Assembly (NCBI GenBank): GCA_913776615.1 | Contig: CAJYPK010000048.1 | Span: forward strand, 124,001-188,000 | Length of the DNA stretch: 64,000 bases | Direction: 5' to 3' | Origin: an uncultured Hymenobacter sp. | GTDB taxonomy: Bacteria > Bacteroidota > Bacteroidia > Cytophagales > Hymenobacteraceae | Shown here: positions 54,190 through 63,091 of the stretch, piece by piece | Numbering within the stretch: the stretch's first letter is position 1 | Layout of the letters: every line of letters begins with the position of its first letter | Notes under the pieces: generated by a model | What the model was told of the DNA's origin: nothing | Seen by the model: the letters and a program-made list of their open reading frames with translations, nothing else | Databases searched by the model: none | Position numbers and translations under genes: made by a program

Positions 54190-54699
54190 TTATTTTTCGC
54201 TGGTCAAATGCCAGCGCTGTTCTAAAATTTCTTTGGCCCAGGGTAATAACCCGGTTTCAGACCAGCCTTCGTAAACCAACTCTGCATTGTATAAAGAGTT
54301 AGGTAATTTATTTGCGGCTGTAAACTCTCTGAATTGCTGATAGTTGTCGTAGAAGCTAACTTTTTTGCGCTTTATGTCGCAGATGCCATATGCATGCTGG
54401 GTAGCATCATGAAAGGTGATAAAGCTGCGCTGGTAGTTGATAGAATCGGGGTTGAAATCATTCGTAAAGCCGGCTTTATGAAAATGCCAACGACTCTCTC
54501 CGACCCGTCGCCGACTAGTACTTTCAGTTGTTATAAGGTTGTAAGGTTCGACGATTGGAATTCGCCACACGTCGAACTCCAAGTCATCTTCCATGTAAAA
54601 CTTTAACTTTTCTGGCTCCCGCTGCGCATACAGATAACCGAAAGCCAGTACCACCGGTAGCGCCAGAAACCCAGCTACTAGCTTGCCTGCGGCTTGCAT
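54190..54699 (-). CDS. Hypothetical membrane-anchored protein between mutA and mutB
   Basis: A 169-residue protein with one N-terminal membrane helix (KLVAGFLALPVVLAFGYLYA) and a soluble remainder rich in Tyr, Phe and charged residues (FYMEDDLEFDVWRIPIVEPY, KVSFYDNYQQFREFTAANKL). It is not recognised. Base composition is clearly more AT-rich than the mutase genes. It starts 14 bp after the mutA stop and ends 7 bp before the mutB start, so it is co-transcribed. It is probably an insertion into an old operon; a role in mutase function is not supported. Confidence 0.65.
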   Translation of the reverse strand: MQAAGKLVAGFLALPVVLAFGYLYAQREPEKLKFYMEDDLEFDVWRIPIVEPYNLITTESTSRRRVGESRWHFHKAGFTNDFNPDSINYQRSFITFHDATQHAYGICDIKRKKVSFYDNYQQFREFTAANKLPNSLYNAELVYEGWSETGLLPWAKEILEQRWHLTSEK

Positions 54700-54713
54700 A
54701 GACTAAGTCGAAG

Positions 54714-56519
54714 TTACCGTCCTTGCAGCCTAGCCAGTACCTCTTCCGTGCGGTGGCCTTCCACCACAAATTCCTTGAATCCAAACACCCGCACCGCCTC
54801 CAGCAGCGTGGCCAGGTCGGAGGTGATGAGGGAGGGCACATCGAAAGTATGGCCGGCGGGTACCTGCTGCACCACCCGCGCCAGGTGGTCGAACTGCGCG
54901 GGCCGGGCGTACATGAGGGTGGCTTCCTCGGGCTTGGAAAACAGCACCGAATAAGAGTCGGGCGCAATGTCGGACGGGAACGGGGCGTCGGTGCGCTCGC
55001 TGGGGTGCAGCAGGTGCCAGAAGGCGTCGGCAATGTCCTCGTTCACGCGGACGCCGCCGAGCAGCACCAGGGTCGCCTGCTTATCCTGGTTGGCGCGACG
55101 CTCGAAATGCAGGGCGGTGGCCAGGCGCAGCACCTCGCTGGGGTAGGTGGCGCGGGTGGTGTCGAAGTCGCGGGAGCGTAGCAGCTGCTTGGGCTGGAAA
55201 TCGAACTTCTCCTTGGGGTTCTGGAAGCGGTTGGTGCCCACTACCACATCCTGGCCGGTGGCGATGCGCTTGAACTTGTCGAGCCCGGCCTGGCTCACGG
55301 CCTCCAGGGCGCGGGCGCGGGCGTGCAGCATGCCGCCCTGCGCTTCGAGTGCCTGAAACTCGGCCCAGGCGGCGCGGGCCAGCTCGTCGGTGAGCGTTTC
55401 GATAAAGTAAGAGCCGGCGGCGGGGTCGGCCACCCAGTCGAGGTGGGCCTCGTCTTTGAGAATAACCGGCAGGTTGCGGGCCAGCCGGGCGCTAAACTCG
55501 TTGGGAGCCTGGTAGAGGCAGTCGAACGCCGCCACCTGGATGGAATCAGCCCCGCCGAGCACCGCGCTCATGGCCTCGGTGGTGTGGCGCAGCAGGTTGG
55601 TGTGCGGGTCGAGGGTGGTTTGCGTCCAGGTCGAAGTCGTTGCGTGGATGGGCAGCGTGGCCGCGCCCTCGGTAGGCAGGCCGTAGGCGTGCAGCAGCGT
55701 GGCCCACAGCCGGCGGGCCGCCCGCAGCCGAGCCATCTCGGGAAAATAGCTGGGGCCGATGGCAAAGTCGAGGTGCAGCGCCCGGGCTACCTCGGCCACC
55801 GAGAGGCCGCTGGCCTCGTCGGGCAATTCGGCCAGCATGGCGGCGGCGGTGCTCAGGCTAAAGGCCAGCTGCTGAACGAGCGTCGCCCCCCGGTTGCCGA
55901 AAAAGGCCCCGTTCACGGCCAGCGTCGAAAAGCTTGGCCACGCGCGGGCGATGGCCAGGCAGCGCCGCAGCGTGGCCCGGAAGGGCAATAGCTCGGCTCC
56001 CTCGGGTACCATCGTGGGCGCGAAGCGCAGGAACCCCTGGAGCGGCTGGCCGTTGGCGGCGGTGCGCAGGCGCTCAAGCAATTGCTCGGGGCCTTGCAGC
56101 ACGGTGTAGCCCAGCCAGGTAGCGGCCAGCGGCAGGCGCTCGGCCAGCTCGGCCACGGCAAAGGTGGCGGCATCGTTGGGGAAGATAAAGTGCAGACCCT
56201 CGGCCCCGCGGGCCAGCGCGTCGGCGCCCTGCTCAATCTGGAGGCGGCCGTCGGTGCCGGCGGGTACGTGCAGGGCCACCACGTTGCGACAGGGCGCGGG
56301 GCGCGGGGGCAGCGGGGCGGGCGGGCCACCCAGGGCGGCCAGCGCCTCGCGGTGGTAAAAGGGCTCGGCCACCAGGCCATCGGGCAGCGTCCAGCGCAGG
56401 CTGGCGGGGTCGGCTCCCTTGGCCTCGCGGGCCAGCTGGGCCTGCCACTGCGCGGTGCTAACGGGGGCAAACTCGGGAAACGAAACCGGCGGGGTGGGGA
56501 GAGGGGAGGAGTCAGTCAT
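54714..56519 (-). CDS. mutA: Methylmalonyl-CoA mutase, small subunit
   Basis: A 601-residue MutA homologue, the non-catalytic partner of MutB. It keeps the barrel-like fold (FPEFAPVSTAQWQAQLARE near 14, GNRGATLVQQLAFSLSTAAA, DPHTNLLRHTTEAMSAVLGG near 315, VADPAAGSYFIETLTDELA near 360) and a degenerate B12-like C-terminal domain without the DxHxxG cobalamin motif, as usual for small subunits. It is the first gene of the mutA-hypothetical-mutB group. Upstream, no clear -7 box was found. Confidence 0.92.
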   Translation of the reverse strand: MTDSSPLPTPPVSFPEFAPVSTAQWQAQLAREAKGADPASLRWTLPDGLVAEPFYHREALAALGGPPAPLPPRPAPCRNVVALHVPAGTDGRLQIEQGADALARGAEGLHFIFPNDAATFAVAELAERLPLAATWLGYTVLQGPEQLLERLRTAANGQPLQGFLRFAPTMVPEGAELLPFRATLRRCLAIARAWPSFSTLAVNGAFFGNRGATLVQQLAFSLSTAAAMLAELPDEASGLSVAEVARALHLDFAIGPSYFPEMARLRAARRLWATLLHAYGLPTEGAATLPIHATTSTWTQTTLDPHTNLLRHTTEAMSAVLGGADSIQVAAFDCLYQAPNEFSARLARNLPVILKDEAHLDWVADPAAGSYFIETLTDELARAAWAEFQALEAQGGMLHARARALEAVSQAGLDKFKRIATGQDVVVGTNRFQNPKEKFDFQPKQLLRSRDFDTTRATYPSEVLRLATALHFERRANQDKQATLVLLGGVRVNEDIADAFWHLLHPSERTDAPFPSDIAPDSYSVLFSKPEEATLMYARPAQFDHLARVVQQVPAGHTFDVPSLITSDLATLLEAVRVFGFKEFVVEGHRTEEVLARLQGR

Positions 56520-56932
56520 ACTTTTTACGCGGATGCCGCGGCGGCATAGCCGGCCTGCAAGATACCGTAGCTTGCCGGTATCGGCTGGCTGGGATGCCAG
56601 CAGCTTTACGGTGCCACTATACTAAGCGCGAGGTAATGCTAAGCAGCTTACGTGTGACTACGCCTACTGTTGGGCTTATCTAGACTGCTCTACGTCGTGC
56701 CAACTCCTTAAATAATAAATTATTTGTTTGTTAGTGGTTAATTGCTAAAGCCTTTATTGATTAAGTAAAATGAATTATTGTGTATTATGCAAGAGTTACT
56801 TGCTAATAAAAGAAAGCTAATTTTATCGTGCTGATACTGAGTTGGGCAGGCTGAGTTGGCCGGCGCGTACCATTGCCGTAGCAAAGAAATCAGGCAATTT
56901 TGTGCGGATTGCTGATCAGCTTTTTAGTAGTT
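56520..56932. other. Intergenic region between mutA and the beta-barrel gene
   Basis: A 413-bp divergent gap. The left 100 bp are GC-rich with small hairpins (for example GATACCG...CGGTATC near 56560-56582). The segment 56700-56830 is very AT-rich. A weak promoter-like CAATTTTG lies at 56895-56902, 30 bp before the next ATG. No gene is visible. Confidence 0.4.
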
Positions 56933-58210
56933 ATGAAAAAAATATACTTGTTTACGACTGCCGTGCTTTTATGCGCGACGGGATTCGGCGCGAACGCGCA
57001 AGGGAGCTTTCGCCCCGGCTACATCGTACGTCTGAGCGGCGATACGCTACGGGGGCAGGTTGGCTACCATAATGCCCGGTACAATGCCACCCGGTGCGAG
57101 TTTATGCCGGCCCCGGGTAGTCCGGTGGAGCGATTTGGCCCGGCCGAGCTACGGGGGTATGGTGTTGGGCGCGAGGAGGCTTACCGGGCGCTGCCGGTAC
57201 CCCAGCGCGATAGCGCCGGGCAGGCCCGCCCCAGTCGCCTCCTCTTTGTAGAGGCGATGACCAATGGCAGTCCTGCCAACCTCTACCGTTACCAGGGAGG
57301 CGAAGGAACGCGTTACTACCTGCAAAAAAGCCCGACTGCCCCGTTGCGGGAGTTGCTGGTAAAGCAGCAGGAGGTAGAAGATGGAGGCCGCAGGTACGTG
57401 CAGGAAATACCCGTTTTTCGGGGCGTCTTAACCGAAGAGTTTAGTGAATGCCCGGCCATCGCGTTGAGCTTGGCCAGGGTAGCCTTTCGGCTACCCGATC
57501 TCACGCAGGTCGTGCAGCGCTATAATGCTTGCCGGCAGCCCGGGAGCCAAACTACGGTGAGTCGTCGGTCGAGCATCTACCTGGGGAGCGACCTGCTGCT
57601 TGGCGGACAAGACAGCCAACTCCTCTTATTTGGTAATAACTACGCAGCCAAGGGGCAGTACCCGGGTAGCGTAGTGCCCGACATCGGGCTCGGCCTGTGG
57701 ATTGGCTCCCAGGCGCTGCGCGACAAGTTGCAGCTGCGGATTGAGCTGCACTACGTGCGGCAGAAATACGAGGATGAGTTTCAATATAGTGTCTCCGGTG
57801 GGGGCTCTTCCCCTTCGCTCAATACCTACCAGGCGCGCTTCAGCACCAGCTACCTGCGCTTGCCGCTGCTGCTGCGCTACTCGCCCTTGCTGGGCCGGGT
57901 GCGTCCGTTTGCGGAGGCCGGGGTTTCGGCGAGCCGGTTGCTGGACCTGACCCAGGAAATTCGGATGCGGGCTGCGGGCGCGACCGCTTACGGGGCTTGG
58001 CAACCCGCCTACGACCCTAGTGATATACGCTATACGGAGTATGGTTTCGTGGCCGGGGCGGGCGTGCAGCTAACCGGGCCCGGCCGCCACGCACTCTCGC
58101 TGCTGGGGCGCTACGAGGCCAGCAACGGGTTTTCCGAGGCAGCCTTTAGCAGCAATAAGTTTCGCCGGTATTCCGTAGCGCTGGGAATAGGGCTCAACCG
58201 GCAGCGGTAA
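56933..58210 (+). CDS. Outer-membrane beta-barrel protein (PorT-like C-terminal domain)
   Basis: A 425-residue exported protein. The signal peptide (IYLFTTAVLLCATGFGANA) is followed by about 195 residues with paired strands (GYIVRLSGDTLRGQVGYHN near 29 and LYRYQGGEGTRYYLQ), then a barrel domain of the outer-membrane-protein beta-barrel type (IYLGSDLLLGGQDSQ, LPLLLRYSPLLGRVRPFAEAG, and a final strand RRYSVALGIGLNR). This architecture is common and poorly characterised in Bacteroidota. I use the ATG at 56933, since an upstream frame adds 11 residues before the signal peptide. Confidence 0.8.
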   Translation: MKKIYLFTTAVLLCATGFGANAQGSFRPGYIVRLSGDTLRGQVGYHNARYNATRCEFMPAPGSPVERFGPAELRGYGVGREEAYRALPVPQRDSAGQARPSRLLFVEAMTNGSPANLYRYQGGEGTRYYLQKSPTAPLRELLVKQQEVEDGGRRYVQEIPVFRGVLTEEFSECPAIALSLARVAFRLPDLTQVVQRYNACRQPGSQTTVSRRSSIYLGSDLLLGGQDSQLLLFGNNYAAKGQYPGSVVPDIGLGLWIGSQALRDKLQLRIELHYVRQKYEDEFQYSVSGGGSSPSLNTYQARFSTSYLRLPLLLRYSPLLGRVRPFAEAGVSASRLLDLTQEIRMRAAGATAYGAWQPAYDPSDIRYTEYGFVAGAGVQLTGPGRHALSLLGRYEASNGFSEAAFSSNKFRRYSVALGIGLNRQR

Positions 58211-58218
58211 GCCGGCCG

Positions 58219-58226
58219 TACCTTTG
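58219..58226 (+). promoter_or_regulatory. -7 box (TACCTTTG) for the 5'-nucleotidase-like gene
   Basis: Exact TAnnTTTG match, 46 bp before the ATG at 58273 and 19 bp before an alternative GTG at 58246. Confidence 0.5.
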
Positions 58227-58272
58227 GGAAGGATAATGCCGGCTCGTGTCGGGCTGGCTGTACGATTACGTT

Positions 58273-59019
58273 ATGCTACATTTTCGCTCTGTCGCTGGGG
58301 TGGCGTTGTTGGCCCTTGCCACTGCCTGCCAGCGCGGCCCGCTGCAAGCCACGGCCCACCTGCCGGCCACTACCAGCCAGCCCGTGGGTAGTGCCATCGC
58401 GCCCGATGCCGGGGCGGCGGCCTATATCAAGCCCTTTCACGACCAGGTCGAACAGCAAATGCAGGTGGTTATCGGCCGGGCGCCGGTGGCGCTGGGTAAA
58501 AATCCCGGCGAGAACCCCATCGTCAACTTCGTGGCCGATTTGCAGCGCGCGGCCGCCAGCAAGTACTTCAAGGGCGAGCCCATCGAGCTGGGCGTGATGA
58601 CCAACGGCGGGATGCGCAACTCGCTGCCCGCCGGCAACATCACCGTGGGCAACGCCTTCGAGCTCATGCCCTTCGAAAATGAGTTGGTCGTGCTCGACGC
58701 GCCCGGCCCGGTGGTGCAGCAGCTCTTCGACTACGCGGCCCCGGTGGGCATGGCCGTGTCGGGGGCGGTGTACACCGTGGGGCCAGACAAGCGCCCGCAA
58801 AACATCCTCATCGGTGGCCAGCCCTTCAACCCGGCCAAAACCTACCGCATCGCCTTGTCGGACTACCTGGCGGGTGGCGGCGACCACATGGAGTTTATTA
58901 AGGCGGCTACGCTGCGCCACACCGGGCTGCTGCTGCGCACGGTCATCATCGACCACATCAAGGCCCTCACCGCCGCCGGCCAGCCCGTAACGGCCCAGGT
59001 AGAAGGTCGGGTGCGGTAG
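58273..59019 (+). CDS. Lipoprotein with 5'-nucleotidase C-terminal domain
   Basis: A 248-residue lipoprotein (signal peptide ending LALATAC). The mature part is the substrate-binding C-terminal domain of the 5'-nucleotidase/UshA family: NPIVNFVADLQRAA near 85, LGVMTNGGMRNSLPAGNIT near 110, LMPFENELVVLDAPG near 134 and SDYLAGGGDHMEF near 200. In Bacteroidota the metallophosphatase half is often a separate neighbouring gene; here no such gene follows or precedes. On its own the domain lacks the di-metal centre, so it should be inactive or need a partner encoded elsewhere. Confidence 0.88.
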   Translation: MLHFRSVAGVALLALATACQRGPLQATAHLPATTSQPVGSAIAPDAGAAAYIKPFHDQVEQQMQVVIGRAPVALGKNPGENPIVNFVADLQRAAASKYFKGEPIELGVMTNGGMRNSLPAGNITVGNAFELMPFENELVVLDAPGPVVQQLFDYAAPVGMAVSGAVYTVGPDKRPQNILIGGQPFNPAKTYRIALSDYLAGGGDHMEFIKAATLRHTGLLLRTVIIDHIKALTAAGQPVTAQVEGRVR

Positions 59020-59042
59020 GCGATTGCGGCATGGCTTTGTGG

Positions 59043-59089
59043 TGGGCTGGAGGCCCGGGCTGGCAGGGCTGGCCCGGGCCTCCAGCCCA
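59043..59089 (+). terminator. Strong hairpin after the 5'-nucleotidase-like gene
   Basis: An 18-bp perfect stem (TGGGCTGGAGGCCCGGGC and complement) with an 11-nt loop, followed by TTTTA. Confidence 0.75.
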
Positions 59090-59257
59090 TTTTATATGAC
59101 GGACGCTTCCAGTGGGCGGGCTGCTTGCCCGCGACGTAGAAAGCGGGGGCCGGGGTGCTGGGTTTGCGGCGTGTAGATTGCGAGCGCTGGCGGCTTGGCC
59201 GGGCTGCGGGCCGCGCGGCTACCCTTAAACCTTCCCACCCACCTACTTCGCATCGTC

Positions 59258-60460
59258 ATGCGTACTTTTTCTCGTCCCGTTTATCGGCTGGTCAGCGGCC
59301 CCGTTTTACTGGCATTGCTAGCCAGCTGCGGCGGCTCGTCCCAAACGCATGCGGGCGCCGCCACTACCGCGGCGCCCGCCGCTACCGGCCCCGCCTGGGC
59401 CTTGCTTGGCTTGGTGAAGGCCGACAGCGCCAACCCCATCATGGGGCCCAGCCCGGTGGGGAAATTCACCGATCCTATCCTCCACAAGCTCGTGCAGTGG
59501 GAAGAAAAAGACGTGTTCAATCCTGCCGTGGTCGTGCGCGACGGGAAGGTGTACATGCTATACCGGGCCGAAAACAAAATCGGCACCTTCGGTAAAGCCT
59601 CGCGCATCGGACTGGCCAGCAGCGTCGATGGTATCCATTTCACCCGCGAGCCCGCACCGGTGCTGTATCCGGCCAACGATGCGCAGCAGAAGTACGAGTG
59701 GCCCGGCGGCACCGAAGATCCGCGCGTGGTGGAAGACGCCCAGGGTACTTACTACATGACCTACACCGCCTACGACGGGAAGCTGGCCCGCCTGCACGTA
59801 GCCACCTCGCCCGACCTGCGGCACTGGACCAAATACGGCAGCGCCTTCGCCCGGGCCGCCGGCGGCAAATACGTAGACAAGTGGAGTAAATCGGGCTCCA
59901 TCGTGTCGCGCTACGAGCCGGACGGCCGCATCGTGGCCGCCAAAATCAAGGGGAAATACTGGATGTACTGGGGCGACGCCCAACTCTGGGCGGCTACGTC
60001 CGACGACCTCATCCACTGGGTGCCCGTCGAAATGGCGGCGGGCGAAAAGCCGCCCGTGCCGCTACGGGCCCAGGCCGCGACCCTGCCCGGCCTCAAAGTC
60101 GTGTTGCCCACCCGCGCCGGTAAGTTCGACAGCGACCTCGTGGAGTCGGGGCCGCCCGCCATGCTTACCGACCAGGGTATCCGCCTGCTTTACAACAGCC
60201 GCAACGAGCCGGCCTTCGGCGATAAAAGCCTGCCCGTAGGTACGTACTCGGCCGCCCAGGCGCTGTTTGATAAAGCCGACCCCACCCGACTGCTCCAGCG
60301 GCTGGATACCTACTTTATGCGCCCCGAAAAGCCTTACGAAACTACCGGGCAGGTCAACCAGGTGGTATTTCTGGAAGGCTTGGCGCGCTTCCGGGGCAAG
60401 TGGTTCCTGTACTACGGCACCGCCGACTCGAAGATTGCCGTGGCCACGCGGCCCGAGTAG
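59258..60460 (+). CDS. GH130-family glycosidase/phosphorylase lipoprotein
   Basis: A 400-residue exported lipoprotein (signal peptide ending LLASC). The five-bladed propeller of family GH130 is indicated by VFNPAVVVRDGKVYMLYRAE near 88, SRIGLASSVDGIHF near 114, YEWPGGTEDPRVVE near 145, YYMTYTAYDG near 165, HVATSPDLRHWTKYG near 183 and GKYWMYWGDA near 230. GH130 enzymes phosphorolyse or hydrolyse beta-mannosides, including the mannose-GlcNAc core of N-glycans. A periplasmic lipoprotein form suggests the hydrolase branch, but this is inference. GH125 and GH92 genes nearby on the other strand fit a mannoside-degrading locus. Confidence 0.88.
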   Translation: MRTFSRPVYRLVSGPVLLALLASCGGSSQTHAGAATTAAPAATGPAWALLGLVKADSANPIMGPSPVGKFTDPILHKLVQWEEKDVFNPAVVVRDGKVYMLYRAENKIGTFGKASRIGLASSVDGIHFTREPAPVLYPANDAQQKYEWPGGTEDPRVVEDAQGTYYMTYTAYDGKLARLHVATSPDLRHWTKYGSAFARAAGGKYVDKWSKSGSIVSRYEPDGRIVAAKIKGKYWMYWGDAQLWAATSDDLIHWVPVEMAAGEKPPVPLRAQAATLPGLKVVLPTRAGKFDSDLVESGPPAMLTDQGIRLLYNSRNEPAFGDKSLPVGTYSAAQALFDKADPTRLLQRLDTYFMRPEKPYETTGQVNQVVFLEGLARFRGKWFLYYGTADSKIAVATRPE

Positions 60461-60566
60461 GCAGGAAGTAGTAACACCAAGCTCCAGCTTGGTGATGCGG
60501 TAGGGCGTGCTCGCCGGGCGCATCACCAAGCCGGAGCCTGGTGCTACATTCCTGCCTACTCGGGCC
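60450..60566. repeat. Long palindrome spanning the GH130 stop codon
   Basis: Outer arms GGCCCGAGTAGGCAGGAA and complement include the last sense codon and stop of the GH130 gene. Inner arms ACACCAAGCTCCAGCTTGGT and a diverged complement follow, then a loop of about 20 nt. The gene end is thus mirrored 100 bp downstream. Confidence 0.75.
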
Positions 60567-60586
60567 CCATTTAACGTGCTAGCAGG

Positions 60587-61321
60587 TTAGCTAGCTTGCA
60601 ACTGAGCTACCAGCTCAGCCACCGTGGCGGCATCCGTTTCCCAGCGCGGCGCGTCGAATTCCGTGGCGGGGACCGTCGGGCTGGCCAGCAGGCGCTTGGC
60701 GCTGGCGTGAAACTCGGTGGCCCCCGTGGCCGCCCGCAGCAGCGCCACGTTGGCGGGCGTGATGCCCGCCCCCGGCATGATGCGCAGGCGGTCCGAGGCC
60801 AGGTGCACCAGGGCCGCCAGCTGCGCCTGGCCCGCCGGCGCGCTGGCCTGGCCGCCCGAGGTAAGTACCCGGTGGCAGCCCAGGTCGATGATGGTTTCGA
60901 GGGCCTGCGCCTGGTCGGCGCAGACGTCGAAGGCGCGGTGGAAAGTGATTTGCAACGGGCCGGCGGCTTCGATAAGCGCCCGGCAGCCGGCGATGTCCAC
61001 CCGGCCGGCTTCGTCCAGGGCGCCGATAACGACGCCCGCGCAACCCAGCGCCCGGCACTGGGCCACGTCGGCCAGCATGATGGCCAGCTCGGCCGTGTCG
61101 TAGCAAAAGTCGCCCGGGCGGGGCCGGATGAGCACGAAGACCGGGATGCTTACCCGGCGCAGTACTTCCTGAATCAAGCCGAAAGAAGGCGTAGTACCGC
61201 CCTGTTCCAGATTCTGGCACAGCTCGATGCGGTGCGCGCCCCCGGCCTGCGCCGCCACGGCCGACTGAACGGAGCCGGCGCAGATTTCGAGCGTGCAGGC
61301 GGGGTGTGGGGTGGTGGACAT
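60587..61321 (-). CDS. cutC: CutC-family protein
   Basis: A 244-residue TIM-barrel protein of the CutC family. Family segments are LEICAGSVQSAVAAQAGGAHRIELC at 11-35 (given here as LEICAGSVQSA and AHRIELCQNLEQGGTTPS), VFVLIRPRPGDFCY near 61, VIGALDEAGRVD near 97, ITFHRAFDVCAD near 124 and RVLTSGGQASA near 151. It was named for copper homeostasis in E. coli, but that role is disputed and no metal site is obvious. Here it lies within a mannoside-degrading locus, as seen in other Bacteroidota, which may hint at a sugar-related function. Confidence 0.93.
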   Translation of the reverse strand: MSTTPHPACTLEICAGSVQSAVAAQAGGAHRIELCQNLEQGGTTPSFGLIQEVLRRVSIPVFVLIRPRPGDFCYDTAELAIMLADVAQCRALGCAGVVIGALDEAGRVDIAGCRALIEAAGPLQITFHRAFDVCADQAQALETIIDLGCHRVLTSGGQASAPAGQAQLAALVHLASDRLRIMPGAGITPANVALLRAATGATEFHASAKRLLASPTVPATEFDAPRWETDAATVAELVAQLQAS

Positions 61322-61408
61322 CGGCGGTGAAAATATACTCGACGGTGATTTAGAAGCTGTTGAGCTGAGAGAGGCTAGCCAACGGTTTTTACAATCGCTT
61401 TTTTGCCC

Positions 61409-61491
61409 GTCATGCTGAGCTTGCGAAGCATCTTTTCAGGCTGGAATGGTGCGTCCAGATGTGAGCAGATGCTTCGCAAGCTCAGCATGAC
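61409..61491. repeat. REP-like palindrome of the GTCATGCTGAG family
   Basis: Twenty-five-bp arms (GTCATGCTGAGCTTGCGAAG plus CATCT, mirrored) around a loop of about 33 nt, in the GH125-cutC gap on the minus strand. Confidence 0.8.
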
Positions 61492-61512
61492 AGGTCCTAA
61501 TTATCAAGCGTT

Positions 61513-61596
61513 TGTCATTGCGAGCGCAGCGAAGCAATCGCACCTGTTCAGCACTACCGTGCGGGTGCGACTGTTTCGCTGCGCTCGCAATGACAA
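61513..61596. repeat. Palindrome of the GTCATTGCGAGCGCAGCGAA family
   Basis: About 30-bp arms (TTGTCATTGCGAGCGCAGCG, then AAGCAATCGCAC, mirrored with few mismatches) around a 24-nt loop. It differs from the REP family 22 bp to its left; the two sit head to tail. Confidence 0.8.
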
Positions 61597-61636
61597 GTAA
61601 GTGTAAGTCGGCTGGTAAAGGTTCTGCAAAGGCTCC

Positions 61637-63058
61637 CTACGCCAGCAGCTGCGGCTTTTCCTGGTACACTTTCCAGAGAAACTCGCCGAAGATGGTATTG
61701 GCCCAGGCAAACCAGGCGCGGGAGAATTTCTTGGGGTCGTCCTTGTGAAACGACTCGTGCATGTAGCCGGTGCCGGCGTGGGTGGTTTTGAGGGCCTGGA
61801 TGCAGGCCCGGATTTCGGCGTCGTCGGTGCTGGTGAGGCCGCGGGTGGTAATGGCGATGGGCCAGATCATGTCCATGCCCACGTGCGGACCACCGATGCC
61901 TTCGGCCGCCGTTCCCTTGAAGAAGAAGGGATTAGCCTCGGAGAGCAGGAATTTGCGGGTGTTCTGGTACACGGGGTCGCTGGCCGGTACCGCGCCCAGG
62001 TAGGGCAGGGCCACGAGGCTGGGCACGTTGGCATCGTCCATGAGAATCTGGCTGCCGTAGCCGTCGATTTCGTAGGCGTAGAGCTTGCCGTGCTGGGGGT
62101 GGTCGACCACGGCGTGCTGGCGCAGGGCGGCTTCGACCTCATTGGCCAGGGCGGTGCAGTCGGCGGCGGTGGCGGCCTCGGCGGGGGCCAGGGCCGTCAG
62201 CATCTCGGCGGCCTGGCGCAAGCTCACCACGGCCATGAAGTTGCTGGGAATCAGGTAGGGGTAGAGCGTGGCGTCGTCGCTGGGGCGGAAGGCCGAGCAG
62301 ATGAGCCCGTTGGGCCGCACCGGGTAGCCGTAGCCGCCCAGCGGCTGGGTATCGGTGGCCTTCTCGGTCACGCGCTGAAACTTGTACGGCCCCGGCCCCT
62401 GCTTGCGCTGCTGCGCCCGGAAGGTTTGCAGGGTGGTGCGGATGGCCTGCTGCCACTGCGCGTCGAAGGGCTGCTTGTCGCCGGTTTTTTTCCAGTAATG
62501 ATAAGCCAGCCGGATGGGGTAGCAGAGCGAGTCGATTTCCCATTTGCGCTCGTGTACGCCGGGCTGCATGGCGGTGTGGTCGGTGGCCCATTCGCCCACC
62601 TTGGTATCGTCGCCGTAGAAAGCGTTGGCGTAGGGGTCTTTATTGACGTAGCGCGTCTGCCGGTTGATGACGCCCGCCACGAGGTTGCGCAGTGGCACGT
62701 CGCGGTCGATGAGCTGGAGGTAGGGCCACACCTGGGCCGAGGAGTCGCGCAGCCACATGGCGTCAATGTCGCCGGTGATGACGTAGGTATCGGGCCGGCC
62801 CTGGCGCTCGGCGTAGGTTACGGTGGTATCGAGGGTGCTCGGGAAGCAGTTCTCAAACAGCCAGCCCAGCTCCGGGTCTTTCACCTTTTTCTTAAACTCG
62901 GCAATGGCCGCCTCCACGGCCTTGCTGCGAAACCGGCGCTGGCCGGCCGCCGGCCGCACCACCGGAAAAGTCGGCGCCGCCGCGGCCAGGATGGAAGAGG
63001 GCAGGGCCAGCCCAGCGGCCAGCAGCGAAGCGTTTCCGACGAAAGTTCTACGATTCAT
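61637..63058 (-). CDS. GH125 exo-alpha-1,6-mannosidase
   Basis: A 473-residue exported enzyme of family GH125 that removes alpha-1,6-linked mannose from the non-reducing end. The N-terminus NRRTFVGNASLLAAGLALP looks like a Tat-type or Sec signal. The (alpha/alpha)6 barrel carries VITGDIDAMWLRDSSAQVWP near 93 (catalytic Asp region), YVNKDPYANAF near 135, WEIDSLCYPIRLAYHYW near 172, GYGYPVRPNGLICSAFRPSDD near 243, YGSQILMDDANVPSL and GPHVGMDMIWPIAI near 400. It is followed 27 bp before by the GH92 gene on the same strand direction, so the two are probably co-transcribed. Confidence 0.93.
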   Translation of the reverse strand: MNRRTFVGNASLLAAGLALPSSILAAAAPTFPVVRPAAGQRRFRSKAVEAAIAEFKKKVKDPELGWLFENCFPSTLDTTVTYAERQGRPDTYVITGDIDAMWLRDSSAQVWPYLQLIDRDVPLRNLVAGVINRQTRYVNKDPYANAFYGDDTKVGEWATDHTAMQPGVHERKWEIDSLCYPIRLAYHYWKKTGDKQPFDAQWQQAIRTTLQTFRAQQRKQGPGPYKFQRVTEKATDTQPLGGYGYPVRPNGLICSAFRPSDDATLYPYLIPSNFMAVVSLRQAAEMLTALAPAEAATAADCTALANEVEAALRQHAVVDHPQHGKLYAYEIDGYGSQILMDDANVPSLVALPYLGAVPASDPVYQNTRKFLLSEANPFFFKGTAAEGIGGPHVGMDMIWPIAITTRGLTSTDDAEIRACIQALKTTHAGTGYMHESFHKDDPKKFSRAWFAWANTIFGEFLWKVYQEKPQLLA

Positions 63059-63091
63059 AAAGTGGGTGGGGGAGCAGTTTACAAACGCCGG

